From assembly GCF_025420485.1 (NCBI RefSeq), contig NZ_JAOEFD010000010.1:37262-101261 (forward strand): DNA of 64,000 bases. The letters are read 5' to 3'. This document shows, piece after piece, positions 57,173-64,000 of this stretch. A model generated the notes under the pieces. That model was not told where the DNA came from. It searched no databases and was given only the letters and a program-made list of their open reading frames with translations. Source of the DNA: Nesterenkonia marinintestina. GTDB taxonomy: Bacteria > Actinomycetota > Actinomycetes > Actinomycetales > Micrococcaceae. Made by a program: the position numbers and the translations under genes. The stretch's first letter is position 1; every line of letters starts with the position of its first letter.

Positions 57173-57476
57173 GCGATCCCGTAGTGGACCTGTGAAAGTC
57201 TAGGCGCACGCGCCGACACGCGGCAAATCTCACCCCTCGCCGCCCCGACCGCCACCCCGTGCAACGGAACAGCCGCGAAAGGTTCCTCGCCCCACGACGA
57301 ACTCCCGCCCCACCGACATCGAATCGTGACATCACGTCTGTGCAACATCCGGACCCCCGGATCGAGATCTTCCCGAGATCGTCCGACGGCCGCCGAGGAC
57401 CCCGCGACGCCCGGAGCACTCCGTGCGCGATCCGTCTGCGACGGCCCCCTTCGGCCGTCCCACCTAGAGTGGGGAC
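57173..57476. other. Divergent promoter region, tRNA operon/zincin
   Basis: 304 bp with no gene. It holds the tRNA promoter at 57197-57226 and, towards the zincin gene, GC-rich sequence in which I see no further defined element. Confidence 0.5.
57197..57226 (-). promoter_or_regulatory. Promoter of tRNA-Glu-Asp-Phe operon
   Basis: Minus strand TTGCCG (57221-57226), 18-nt spacer, TAGACT (57197-57202), 24 bp before the first base of tRNA-Glu. Confidence 0.65.
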
Positions 57477-57842
57477 ATGCGCCCCGAGATGACCGACGAC
57501 GAGTTCGACGCCGCCGTCGAGGACGCCCTGGCCCAGATACCGGAGACCCTCGCCTCACGGGTGGACAACGTCGTGATCTTCGTCGAGGACCGCTATGTCC
57601 CGCGTCCCGGCGAACCGGCCGACACCGTGCTGCTGGGCCTCTACGAGGGCATTCCCCTCACCGAACGGGGCGGCGAGCCCTGGGCCATGCCGGATCAGAT
57701 CACCCTGTATAAGGAGTCGATCCTCGACATCTGCTCGACCCGCGAAGAGGTCATCGATCAGGTGACGATCACCGTGATCCACGAGATCGCCCACTTCTTC
57801 GGCATCGACGACGAGACGCTCCACCGCCTCGGATGGGGCTGA
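57477..57842 (+). CDS. Small zincin-like metallopeptidase
   Basis: 121 residues with the zinc site VIHEIAHFFGIDDETLHRLGWG at the C-terminus (HExxHxxGxxD). It begins MTDDEFDAAVEDALAQIPE after four codons. This is the minimal metallopeptidase family common in actinobacteria; peptide substrates are not known. The ATG at 57477 is preceded by a purine stretch TAGAGTGGGG. Confidence 0.92.
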   Translation: MRPEMTDDEFDAAVEDALAQIPETLASRVDNVVIFVEDRYVPRPGEPADTVLLGLYEGIPLTERGGEPWAMPDQITLYKESILDICSTREEVIDQVTITVIHEIAHFFGIDDETLHRLGWG

Positions 57843-58339
57843 ATCGGCCCTTACCACACGGTCAGCAATTCCCCGCGCAACCCCGAACCTTCAAGCTACT
57901 TGAAGGTTCGACGTGACCAATCTGAGACCTTTCTCCCGCGGAATGACAGGGATCCAGGCGTTCAGGCCGCTTACAGCTTCGACACACCCTGTTGCCGCCG
58001 TTATGAAACGGCAATAGTCTGAGCCCAGCGCCAGAAGGCCGTCCTGCGTTTCCCATCTGTGACGGCAGCCGGCACACACTCGCTCCGCCGGGACGATCAC
58101 CCAGATCGCCGGAGGACGATGAGGACCGCCCAACGGAGGTCATCGTCGAGAGTGCCGCCACCGGTTGCCGTGACTGTCGCCGACGGATCCGGTCGCGCCG
58201 AGGGTTCCTCCTGAGCAGACGTAGAGGGCGTCTGTGCCTGAAGGAGGCATCCCGACGACGACTCCGGTTCCCGGCGTCCGCTGAAGGACGGTCTCACCCC
58301 ATGGCGTGGCACCCGTTGTGGACTGAGTGAGGAAGAACC
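57843..58339. other. 497-bp structured leader region before NlpC/P60 gene
   Basis: No convincing gene. It contains a perfect 11-bp hairpin GAACCTTCAAG/CTTGAAGGTTC (57885-57909, loop CTA) just past the zincin stop; a stem GACGATGA/TCATCGTC (58113-58120/58138-58145); and a nested stem CCTCC(CAGACG/CGTCTG)GGAGG around 58207-58247. A known cell-wall-hydrolase riboswitch (c-di-AMP type) was looked for and its core was not found. An 80-codon minus-strand frame (57891-58133) with CAGC is unsupported. Confidence 0.45.
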
Positions 58340-61066
58340 GTGAACAATCGCCGGAATCTCGGCGTGGCAGCAGTGACTGCCGCCGTCGTGACGACAGCCC
58401 TGGTCGGCACCACGCTGCCCGACCTGCTCTCTGACAGGGCGAATACCGCCAAGTCGGCATCTGACGCCTCTGATCTCGTGACGACGGAGCTTCCGGAGAT
58501 CCCGTCCGCGAAGGACCTCGCCGACGCCAAGTCGTCGTCCGAGACGGCCGCCGACATGATCGCCGACCTGACCGATCGTCTGGACCAGGCCGGCCAGCGC
58601 GGCGAAGAGCTGCAGGCCGCCCTTCAGATGGCCGACGAGAACGCCCTCGAGGCCCAAGTCCAGGCGGAGGAGGCCCGTGAGGCCGCCGACGCCGCCGCTG
58701 ACGACTCCGAGGCCGGACGCCAGGCGAACGAGGACTACCAGGACGGTGAGACCTCGGCAGGCGACGTCCTCCTCTCCGACGAGGACTCGCTCGCCGACGA
58801 CGCCGACGACCAGCGCAGCAGCGACAACGCCCAGGCCGAGGCCGAGGCCGCTCAGCAGGAGGCCGAGGAGGCCGAGTCCCTGGCCCAGCAGGCCAGCGCC
58901 GACGCCACCCGCGCGGCCGAAGAGCGTGACGGCCTCCAGGACGAGCTCGACGCGGAGCTGGAGGAGGCCGCCGAGCGGTTCGAAGAGCTGCTGCTCCAGT
59001 GGATCGACCAGAGCGGATACAGCCGGGAGCAGATCCTGGCTCAGCTCAAGGCCGACTCGGAACTGGTCGACGCCGACGGCGAGCTGGACCCGCGGAAGGT
59101 CCTCGCCCATGCCGAGCGCATCAAGGAGATGCTCGGCATCACACAGACCGCCGAGGACTCGTCGGACGATGGAGAAGGGGAAGCTTCATCGTCCGACGAG
59201 TCCGAGGCCCAGACCGACGAGGACGATGATGACGAGGACGAGGAGACCGAGTCCTCGGCGGCCGTCCCCGCGAACGACCCGCTCACCTCGCAGACTCTGG
59301 CCGACTACGTGCCGGAGACTCAGGCCCTGGTGGAGCGCTACGCGGAGCTGACCGACCAGGACGTCGAGGACGCCTTCGCCGAGATCATCGACGACGAGAC
59401 CCTCGTCGACTCTCAGGGCGTCATCGACCCCGACGCGCTCCAAGCGAAGATCGAGGAGCTCGGCGGCTCGGACGACGAGGATGAGGACGAGGAGGCCTCG
59501 GAGGAGGCCACCGAGGACGCGTCTCCGTCGCCCTCGTCGGCTTCGACCTCTGACGATGACGACGAAGACGACGAGGACGGGGACGACGAACCGCAGCGTG
59601 CCCAGGCCTCCGGACCGAGCTCCGACCCGGCCGAGACCTCTTCGCCGAGCCAGGAGCTCTCCGACTACGTCTCCGCCACCCGGGACGCCGTCGAGCGCCT
59701 CGCCGACCTGAAGGACGAGGACGTCGAGGACCTCTTCGACGACCTGATCGACGACGCGGACTTCACCGACTCCAACGGCATCCTGGTCCACTCGGCTCTG
59801 CTGAGCGCGATCAGCGAGCTGCAGCCGGCTCCGAGCCCGTCGCCGTCCAGCAGCCCGAGCTCCAGCCCGAGCGAGAGCTCCACTCCGAGCTCCGGCCCGA
59901 CGCCGTCGAGCAGCCCGAGCCCCTCGCCGAGCCAGAGCTCCACTCCGAGCTCCAGCCCGTCCCAGAGCTCGAGCCCCTCGCAGAGCTCGAACAACCAGCA
60001 GCGGTCGACTCAGTCCAGCCACTCGCTGGATCAGTACGTGGCCGGCACCCGGTCGGTGGTCCGCCAGATCGCCGAGCTGGAGGGGCGCTCCACCGAAGCC
60101 ACCTTCCAGCGCCTGATCGGCGAGGACCGGTTCACCAACGCCAACGGCGTCCTGAACCACCAGGCCCTGCTGAACCGCCTGAGCACCCTGCGTGCGGAGA
60201 ACCAGCCGAGCCCGAGCCCGACGCCGAGCTCCACCCCGTCGCCGAGCCAGAGCTCGAACAGCGGTTCGAACTCCGGCGGCTCCAACTCCGGCGGCTCCAA
60301 CTCCGGCGGCTCCAACTCCGGCGGCTCCAACTCGGGCGGCTCGAACTCCGGGAACTCCGGCTCCAGCCAGTCCCAGAGCCCGGTGCACAACCTGAACCAG
60401 TACGTCCAGGCCACCCAGAACCTGGTGCGTCAGTACGCCGAGCAGAAGGGCATCACCGCCACGGCGGCCTTCCAGGAGATCATCGGCACGGACTCGCTGA
60501 CCAACAGCCGCGGCGTCATCGACCACGGTGCGCTGCTGCGCGAAGTCCAGCGGGCCGGCGGCGGCTCCACCTCCGGCGGCCAGCAGGCCGGCGGTTCCCA
60601 GCAGCAGGGCGGCCAGCAGTCCGGCGGCTCGCAGCAGCAGGGCGACTCGACCGCCGCAGGTGACTCCGGCACAGCGGCCTCCCCGGGCTCCGGCGCCGGA
60701 CAGGTCGCGGCGAACTGGGCCACCCAGCGGGCCACCAACCCGGCGGCGCGCTACGTATGGGGCTCCAGCGGTCCGACGAACTTCGACTGCTCGGGCCTCA
60801 CCCAGCAGGCGTTCGCGCAGGCCGGGATCTCCATCCCGCGCAACTCGAACGCTCAGCTGCAGGGCGGCCAGTCGGTGCCGATCGGCAGCGTCCAGACCGG
60901 TGACCTGGTGTTCTGGACCGATGCGTCGGGCCGCGCCTACCACGTGGCGATCTACATCGGAAATGGTCAGATCGCCCACGCGCGGAACCCCTCCACCGGT
61001 CTCGGCATCGACTCGCTGAACTGGTCCTCCGCGTCCATCCACCCGGTGGCCAAGCGGTACCACTGA
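58340..61066 (+). CDS. Secreted NlpC/P60 hydrolase with five novel repeats
   Basis: 908 residues, GTG start with GGAAG upstream. Signal-like N-terminus (1-30); Ala/Glu/Asp coiled coil (~55-212); five ~55-residue repeats at about 214-268, 320-375, 440-494, 563-617 and 685-739; linkers first acidic, then Ser/Pro-rich, then Gly/Ser/Asn-rich. The C-terminal NlpC/P60 domain (~787-908) has catalytic Cys817 in FDCSG, His868 in AYHVAIY and His880 in IAHARNP. It likely cleaves peptidoglycan stem peptides. Repeats 2-5 share the pattern YVxxTxxxVxxxA...F..I....(T/V)xxxGVI.h.ALL; repeat 1 is divergent. I cannot assign this repeat to a known family. Confidence 0.92.
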   Translation: MNNRRNLGVAAVTAAVVTTALVGTTLPDLLSDRANTAKSASDASDLVTTELPEIPSAKDLADAKSSSETAADMIADLTDRLDQAGQRGEELQAALQMADENALEAQVQAEEAREAADAAADDSEAGRQANEDYQDGETSAGDVLLSDEDSLADDADDQRSSDNAQAEAEAAQQEAEEAESLAQQASADATRAAEERDGLQDELDAELEEAAERFEELLLQWIDQSGYSREQILAQLKADSELVDADGELDPRKVLAHAERIKEMLGITQTAEDSSDDGEGEASSSDESEAQTDEDDDDEDEETESSAAVPANDPLTSQTLADYVPETQALVERYAELTDQDVEDAFAEIIDDETLVDSQGVIDPDALQAKIEELGGSDDEDEDEEASEEATEDASPSPSSASTSDDDDEDDEDGDDEPQRAQASGPSSDPAETSSPSQELSDYVSATRDAVERLADLKDEDVEDLFDDLIDDADFTDSNGILVHSALLSAISELQPAPSPSPSSSPSSSPSESSTPSSGPTPSSSPSPSPSQSSTPSSSPSQSSSPSQSSNNQQRSTQSSHSLDQYVAGTRSVVRQIAELEGRSTEATFQRLIGEDRFTNANGVLNHQALLNRLSTLRAENQPSPSPTPSSTPSPSQSSNSGSNSGGSNSGGSNSGGSNSGGSNSGGSNSGNSGSSQSQSPVHNLNQYVQATQNLVRQYAEQKGITATAAFQEIIGTDSLTNSRGVIDHGALLREVQRAGGGSTSGGQQAGGSQQQGGQQSGGSQQQGDSTAAGDSGTAASPGSGAGQVAANWATQRATNPAARYVWGSSGPTNFDCSGLTQQAFAQAGISIPRNSNAQLQGGQSVPIGSVQTGDLVFWTDASGRAYHVAIYIGNGQIAHARNPSTGLGIDSLNWSSASIHPVAKRYH
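60271..60345 (+). repeat. 15-bp minisatellite encoding SNSGG units
   Basis: Five adjacent 15-bp units (consensus CTCCGGCGGCTCCAA; the last has two third-position changes) within the NlpC/P60 gene, coding a flexible Gly/Ser/Asn linker. In-frame copy-number change would alter linker length only. Confidence 0.9.
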
Positions 61067-61105
61067 TGCCGCACCGCTCCACGTGAGCGGGCCGAACACG
61101 ACGAA

Positions 61106-61144
61106 CAGGGGGATCTCACCGGCCACACCGGTGAGATCCCCCTG
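61106..61144 (+). terminator. Terminator after NlpC/P60 gene
   Basis: CAGGGGGATCTCACCGG and its exact complement form a 17-bp stem with loop CCACA, followed by CGTCTTGT. It lies 40 bp past the stop. Confidence 0.85.
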
Positions 61145-61232
61145 CGTCTTGTGACCGACCAGTACACTCGACCGCAACCCTGAATCCGTCACATTCTGTG
61201 TCGGGTCGCTCACACAGATTGGAAAGGTCCCG

Positions 61233-62678
61233 ATGATCCACATCCTCTGGGGGATCCTCGGCATGACCGTGGTGCTCGGCATCGCCGTGCTCGCCTCGGC
61301 TGATCGCCGAAAGATCAAGATCCGGCCCGTGGCCTTCGCCCTGCTGCTGCAGGTCACCTTCGCGTTCCTGGTCCTGTACACCGACACCGGTCGTCGGGTG
61401 CTGCAGGTCCTCACCGAGATCGTGCAGGGCATCATCGACGTCACCGGCGAGGGCACCGCGTTCCTCTTCGGAGGCCTCGTCGAGGGCGACTCCGTGCCCT
61501 TCGCACTGAGCGTGCTGCCGGTCATCATCTTCTTCGCCTCGCTCACCGCGGTGCTGTACCACCTCAAGATCATGCAGGTGGTCGTGCGCATCATCGGCGG
61601 CGGTCTGCAGAAGCTGCTGGGCACCTCCCGCGCCGAGTCGATGAACGCCGCGGCCAACATCTTCGTCGGTCAGACCGAGGCGCCGCTCGTCATCCGCCCC
61701 TACGTGGCGGGGATGACCAAGTCGGAGCTCTTCGCAGTGATGGTCGGCGGTCTGTCCACCGTCGCCGGGTCGGTGCTGGTCGGCTACTCCCAGATGGGGG
61801 CGGACCTCGAGTACCTCATCGCCGCCTGCTTCATGGCCGCTCCCGCCGCCCTGCTGATGGCCAAGATCATCGTGCCCGCCGGCTCGTTCGACGAATTCGA
61901 CGCCGGCAAGGAGGAGCGCGAGCTGGTCGCCGCCCGCAAGGCCGGCCACAGCTCGTCCGCCGAGGAGGAGACCGAGGGCACCCGGACCGACACCGCGACC
62001 GCGGGCCGCGACGACTCCGTCCTCGGCGGAGGCCGCTACGTCGCCCCGTCGCAGTCCGCCGACGACACCGACCCGGCGACCGGCTCTGACGCCGAAGCCG
62101 ACGCCGAGACCGACCGGTCCCGAACGGTCGCCGCCCGCGTGGACGTCGAGGAGGAGGACCGAGCCCGCAACGTCATCGACGCCGCCGCCCGCGGTGCGGG
62201 GGACGGGCTGAAGCTGGCCGCCAACGTCGGCGCCATGCTGCTGGCCTTCATCGCCCTCATCGCACTGCTGAACCTCGGCCTCGGTCAGATCGGCGGCCTG
62301 TTCGGCAACCCCGACATCACCTTCCAGGAGATCCTCGGCTTCGTCTTCGCCCCGCTGATGTGGGCCGTCGGCGTGCCGTGGGAGGAGGCCGTCGCCGCCG
62401 GAAGCTTCCTGGGACAGAAGCTGGTGCTCAACGAGTTCGTCGCCTTCGCCGACTTCGGTCCGCAGGCCGACGGGTTCTCGGCCAAGACCCAGGCGGTCGT
62501 CACCTTCGCCCTCACCGGCTTCGCGAACTTCTCCTCGCTGGCGATCCTGCTCGGCGGACTCGGCTCCATCGCGCCCGCCCGCCGCTCGGACATCGCCCAG
62601 CTGGGTCTCCGCGCCGTGCTGGCCGGCACGCTGGCCAACCTGATGAGCGCTGCGATCGCCGGGATGATCCTGTTCTGA
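61233..62678 (+). CDS. CNT-family nucleoside transporter with acidic insert
   Basis: 481 residues; E. coli NupC is ~400. Eight or more membrane segments. CNT signatures: [21 protein letters not shown] (near residue 140) and, in the second half, [16 protein letters not shown] and the [16 protein letters not shown] loop. Residues ~228-315 are an inserted hydrophilic Asp/Glu/Thr/Ala-rich segment absent from ordinary NupC. It imports nucleosides by ion symport and could feed Tdk. Confidence 0.94.
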   Translation: MIHILWGILGMTVVLGIAVLASADRRKIKIRPVAFALLLQVTFAFLVLYTDTGRRVLQVLTEIVQGIIDVTGEGTAFLFGGLVEGDSVPFALSVLPVIIFFASLTAVLYHLKIMQVVVRIIGGGLQKLLGTSRAESMNAAANIFVGQTEAPLVIRPYVAGMTKSELFAVMVGGLSTVAGSVLVGYSQMGADLEYLIAACFMAAPAALLMAKIIVPAGSFDEFDAGKEERELVAARKAGHSSSAEEETEGTRTDTATAGRDDSVLGGGRYVAPSQSADDTDPATGSDAEADAETDRSRTVAARVDVEEEDRARNVIDAAARGAGDGLKLAANVGAMLLAFIALIALLNLGLGQIGGLFGNPDITFQEILGFVFAPLMWAVGVPWEEAVAAGSFLGQKLVLNEFVAFADFGPQADGFSAKTQAVVTFALTGFANFSSLAILLGGLGSIAPARRSDIAQLGLRAVLAGTLANLMSAAIAGMILF

Positions 62679-62733
62679 TCGGCTGAGGCCCGCGCCGCGC
62701 GGCGACGGGCACACCGCATCGCAGCACCACCCG

Positions 62734-62780
62734 CACAGGGGCCGCCGCCCGGGGAACACCCCTGGTCGGCGGCCCCTGTG
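62734..62780 (+). terminator. Terminator after nucleoside transporter gene
   Basis: CACAGGGGCCGCCG (62734-62747) pairs perfectly with CGGCGGCCCCTGTG (62767-62780), and a smaller GGGG/CCCC pairing lies inside. It sits 55 bp past the stop. Confidence 0.75.
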
Positions 62781-62821
62781 TCGATAGACTGAGAATGTGG
62801 CCTGAACGTGAGGAGATCAGG

Positions 62822-63922
62822 ATGAACGAGTCGTCGCAGTCCCCCGCAGCGCCGCGGGGCGGAAGGGTCCGTCGCTTCGGCGTCGTCGTCGGAGTGGACG
62901 GCTCCGAACAGTCTCTGCGCGCCGCGCACTGGGCGGCCGCCGAGGCCCACCGACGCGAACTTCCCCTGACCGTGGTCACCGCCTACTCCCTGCCGGCCTT
63001 CGCCGCCTCCTCGATGGACGGCGGCTACGCGATGGTCGACGAATCCGCGCTCCAGGCCGGCGGCGAGGACGTCGTCGGCCAGGCCAAGGAGTTCCTCCGC
63101 GACTACCCCGGCGAGGTCACCTACCACGTGGAGGGCGGCGACGCCGCCGGTGTCCTGCTGGACTACTCCTCCGAGGCCGATGTGATCGTGGTCGGCGGAC
63201 GCGGACGCGGCGGGTTCCTGGGCCGGCTGCTGGGCTCGGTGTCCTCGGCCATCCCCGCCCACGCCGAATGCCCGACCGTGGTCGTGCCGCTGAAGTACTC
63301 GTCCCAGGAGTCCAACGCGGTGACCACCTCCACCGGGGCCATCCCGGTCATCAATCCCGACGGCACGGTCGACGACCACGCACAGGCCTCCGACTCCGAC
63401 CGCCGCCCGGCGCCGCCGAAGTTCTCCGCCACCTGCTCCGGACGGGACACCCGCCCGGTCGCGGTCGGCGTCGACGGCTCCGACTACGGGCGGCTGGCCG
63501 CCCTGGCCGCCGCGCGGGAGGCCGTCCAGCGCGGGACCCGGCTGCGTCTGGTCTGCGCGCTGCCCCCGCTGGGAGCGACCCTGGTGTGGATCCCCGCCCA
63601 CGTGGACGACCAGGCCGCGGTCGACGAGCTCACCGAGAAGCTGGAGGCCGGGCGTCGGTGGCTGCGCAGCCACTATCCCGAACTGGACATCGAGATCGAC
63701 GTCGCCGACGGCACGGCCGCCGACGTGATGGTGGAGGAGACGCGGCACGCGCAGCTCACCGTGGTGGGCACCCGGGGACGGGGCGGATTCGCCGGCATGC
63801 TGCTGGGCTCCACGTCGCAGGCCGTCCTGCACCATGCGGAGGGGCCGCTCATGGTCGTCCCCGAGGCGAAGGACCGACGGCTGGACGACCGCGCCGACTT
63901 CGGACCCGTGCTGGGCAGCTGA
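62822..63922 (+). CDS. Tandem universal stress protein
   Basis: 366 residues from the ATG at 62822 (GGAG upstream; a frame start nine codons earlier is less likely). Two UspA domains: VVGVDGSEQSLRAAHWA and the ATP-binding loop GRGRGGFLGRLLGS in the first; VAVGVDGSDYGRLA and GTRGRGGFAGMLLGS in the second. Both keep the G-2x-G-9x-G(S/T) nucleotide signature. Cytosolic stress protein, monocistronic. Confidence 0.93.
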   Translation: MNESSQSPAAPRGGRVRRFGVVVGVDGSEQSLRAAHWAAAEAHRRELPLTVVTAYSLPAFAASSMDGGYAMVDESALQAGGEDVVGQAKEFLRDYPGEVTYHVEGGDAAGVLLDYSSEADVIVVGGRGRGGFLGRLLGSVSSAIPAHAECPTVVVPLKYSSQESNAVTTSTGAIPVINPDGTVDDHAQASDSDRRPAPPKFSATCSGRDTRPVAVGVDGSDYGRLAALAAAREAVQRGTRLRLVCALPPLGATLVWIPAHVDDQAAVDELTEKLEAGRRWLRSHYPELDIEIDVADGTAADVMVEETRHAQLTVVGTRGRGGFAGMLLGSTSQAVLHHAEGPLMVVPEAKDRRLDDRADFGPVLGS

Positions 63923-63967
63923 GACGCAGGCCCGAGGGCTCCTCAGCGAGGGGGTCCGGCGCGTCAG

Positions 63968-64000
63968 CTATGGTGGTGCGCCGAGCTTCGACATATGGGA
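63968..64000. repeat. Palindromic hairpin (copy 2), cut by window end
   Basis: The left arm (63968-63989) has the same 22-nt length as copy 1 and shares CTAT, TGCG and the GCTTC end. The loop GACATATGG differs from copy 1 by one base, then GA begins the right arm. The rest lies outside the window. It starts 46 bp after the stress-protein stop. Confidence 0.65.

Noticed and set aside
57891..58133. 80-codon minus-strand frame with a CAGC motif
   Set aside because: No ribosome binding site, single Cys pair, and a second overlapping frame is equally open; left as unsupported.
57843..58339. c-di-AMP (ydaO-type) riboswitch before the NlpC/P60 gene
   Set aside because: The conserved core sequences of that class could not be found on the plus strand.
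60271..60345. CRISPR-like direct repeats
   Set aside because: Units are contiguous 15-mers without spacers and encode a protein linker.
59186..61660. 824-codon minus-strand frame opposite the NlpC/P60 gene
   Set aside because: Low-complexity mirror of the Ser/Pro/Asp repeats; the plus-strand protein has catalytic motifs and a signal sequence.

Overview
The window is one contiguous piece of a high-GC actinobacterial chromosome. Nearly every gene has a purine-rich Shine-Dalgarno sequence, genes are tightly packed with 4-bp ATGA/GTGA or TGATG overlaps, and the proteins are acidic and Asp/Glu-rich. Conserved markers (purA, a DUF3151 gene, class II fba, a SpoU methyltransferase, pyrE, nadE, xth, and Glu-Asp-Phe tRNAs) are scattered through it in a way that recalls Micrococcaceae such as Arthrobacter or Nesterenkonia. 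This assignment is inferred from gene content and not from a search.

Region 1 (about 0.7-13.3 kb) is a sulfur-scavenging and methionine island. Three SAM-binding riboswitches of the SAM-I clan precede (i) a luciferase-like FMN monooxygenase, (ii) a metN-metI-metQ-acyl-CoA-dehydrogenase-like (DszC/SfnB type) operon, and (iii) an acs-metY-CoA-binding protein-flavin reductase-FMN monooxygenase operon. Together they could import methionine or related compounds, release sulfite from organosulfur compounds and assimilate sulfide through O-acetylhomoserine, all switched off when SAM is abundant.

Region 2 (13.3-24.9 kb): NADP glutamate dehydrogenase; a three-gene exopolysaccharide control cassette (tyrosine autokinase, low-molecular-weight phosphatase, O-antigen ligase-like protein) without glycosyltransferases; purA; a DUF421 protein; tdk; a secreted lipase; DUF3151; and a NarL-type two-component pair divergent from an ABC exporter.

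Region 3 (25-53 kb): the ABC exporter, a complete phnD-phnC-phnE-phnE phosphonate-type importer, two P-type ATPases (a P2-like one with altered membrane ligands and a P1B one with a TPCP motif), fba, small enzymes, a tRNA-Ala preceded by an array of strong hairpins, a SpoU methyltransferase, a CPBP protease, pyrE, a fused dihydroxyacetone kinase, a TetR-ABC efflux operon with a visible 16-bp operator, nadE, xth and a DUF4282 membrane protein.

Region 4 (54-55.7 kb) is a compositionally distinct, lower-GC patch. It holds an orphan lipoprotein and a broken ImmA/IrrE-type peptidase gene that carries a 20-bp tandem duplication and a probable 1-nt deletion. A PASTA-domain membrane protein follows.

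Region 5 (56.8-64 kb): a tRNA-Glu-Asp-Phe operon with a recognisable promoter and terminator, a small zincin, a 908-residue NlpC/P60 hydrolase with five copies of a ~55-residue repeat I do not recognise, a CNT nucleoside transporter with a long acidic insert, and a tandem universal stress protein. The window ends inside a hairpin that matches, in arm length and loop sequence, one at 42.3 kb, suggesting a dispersed palindromic element.
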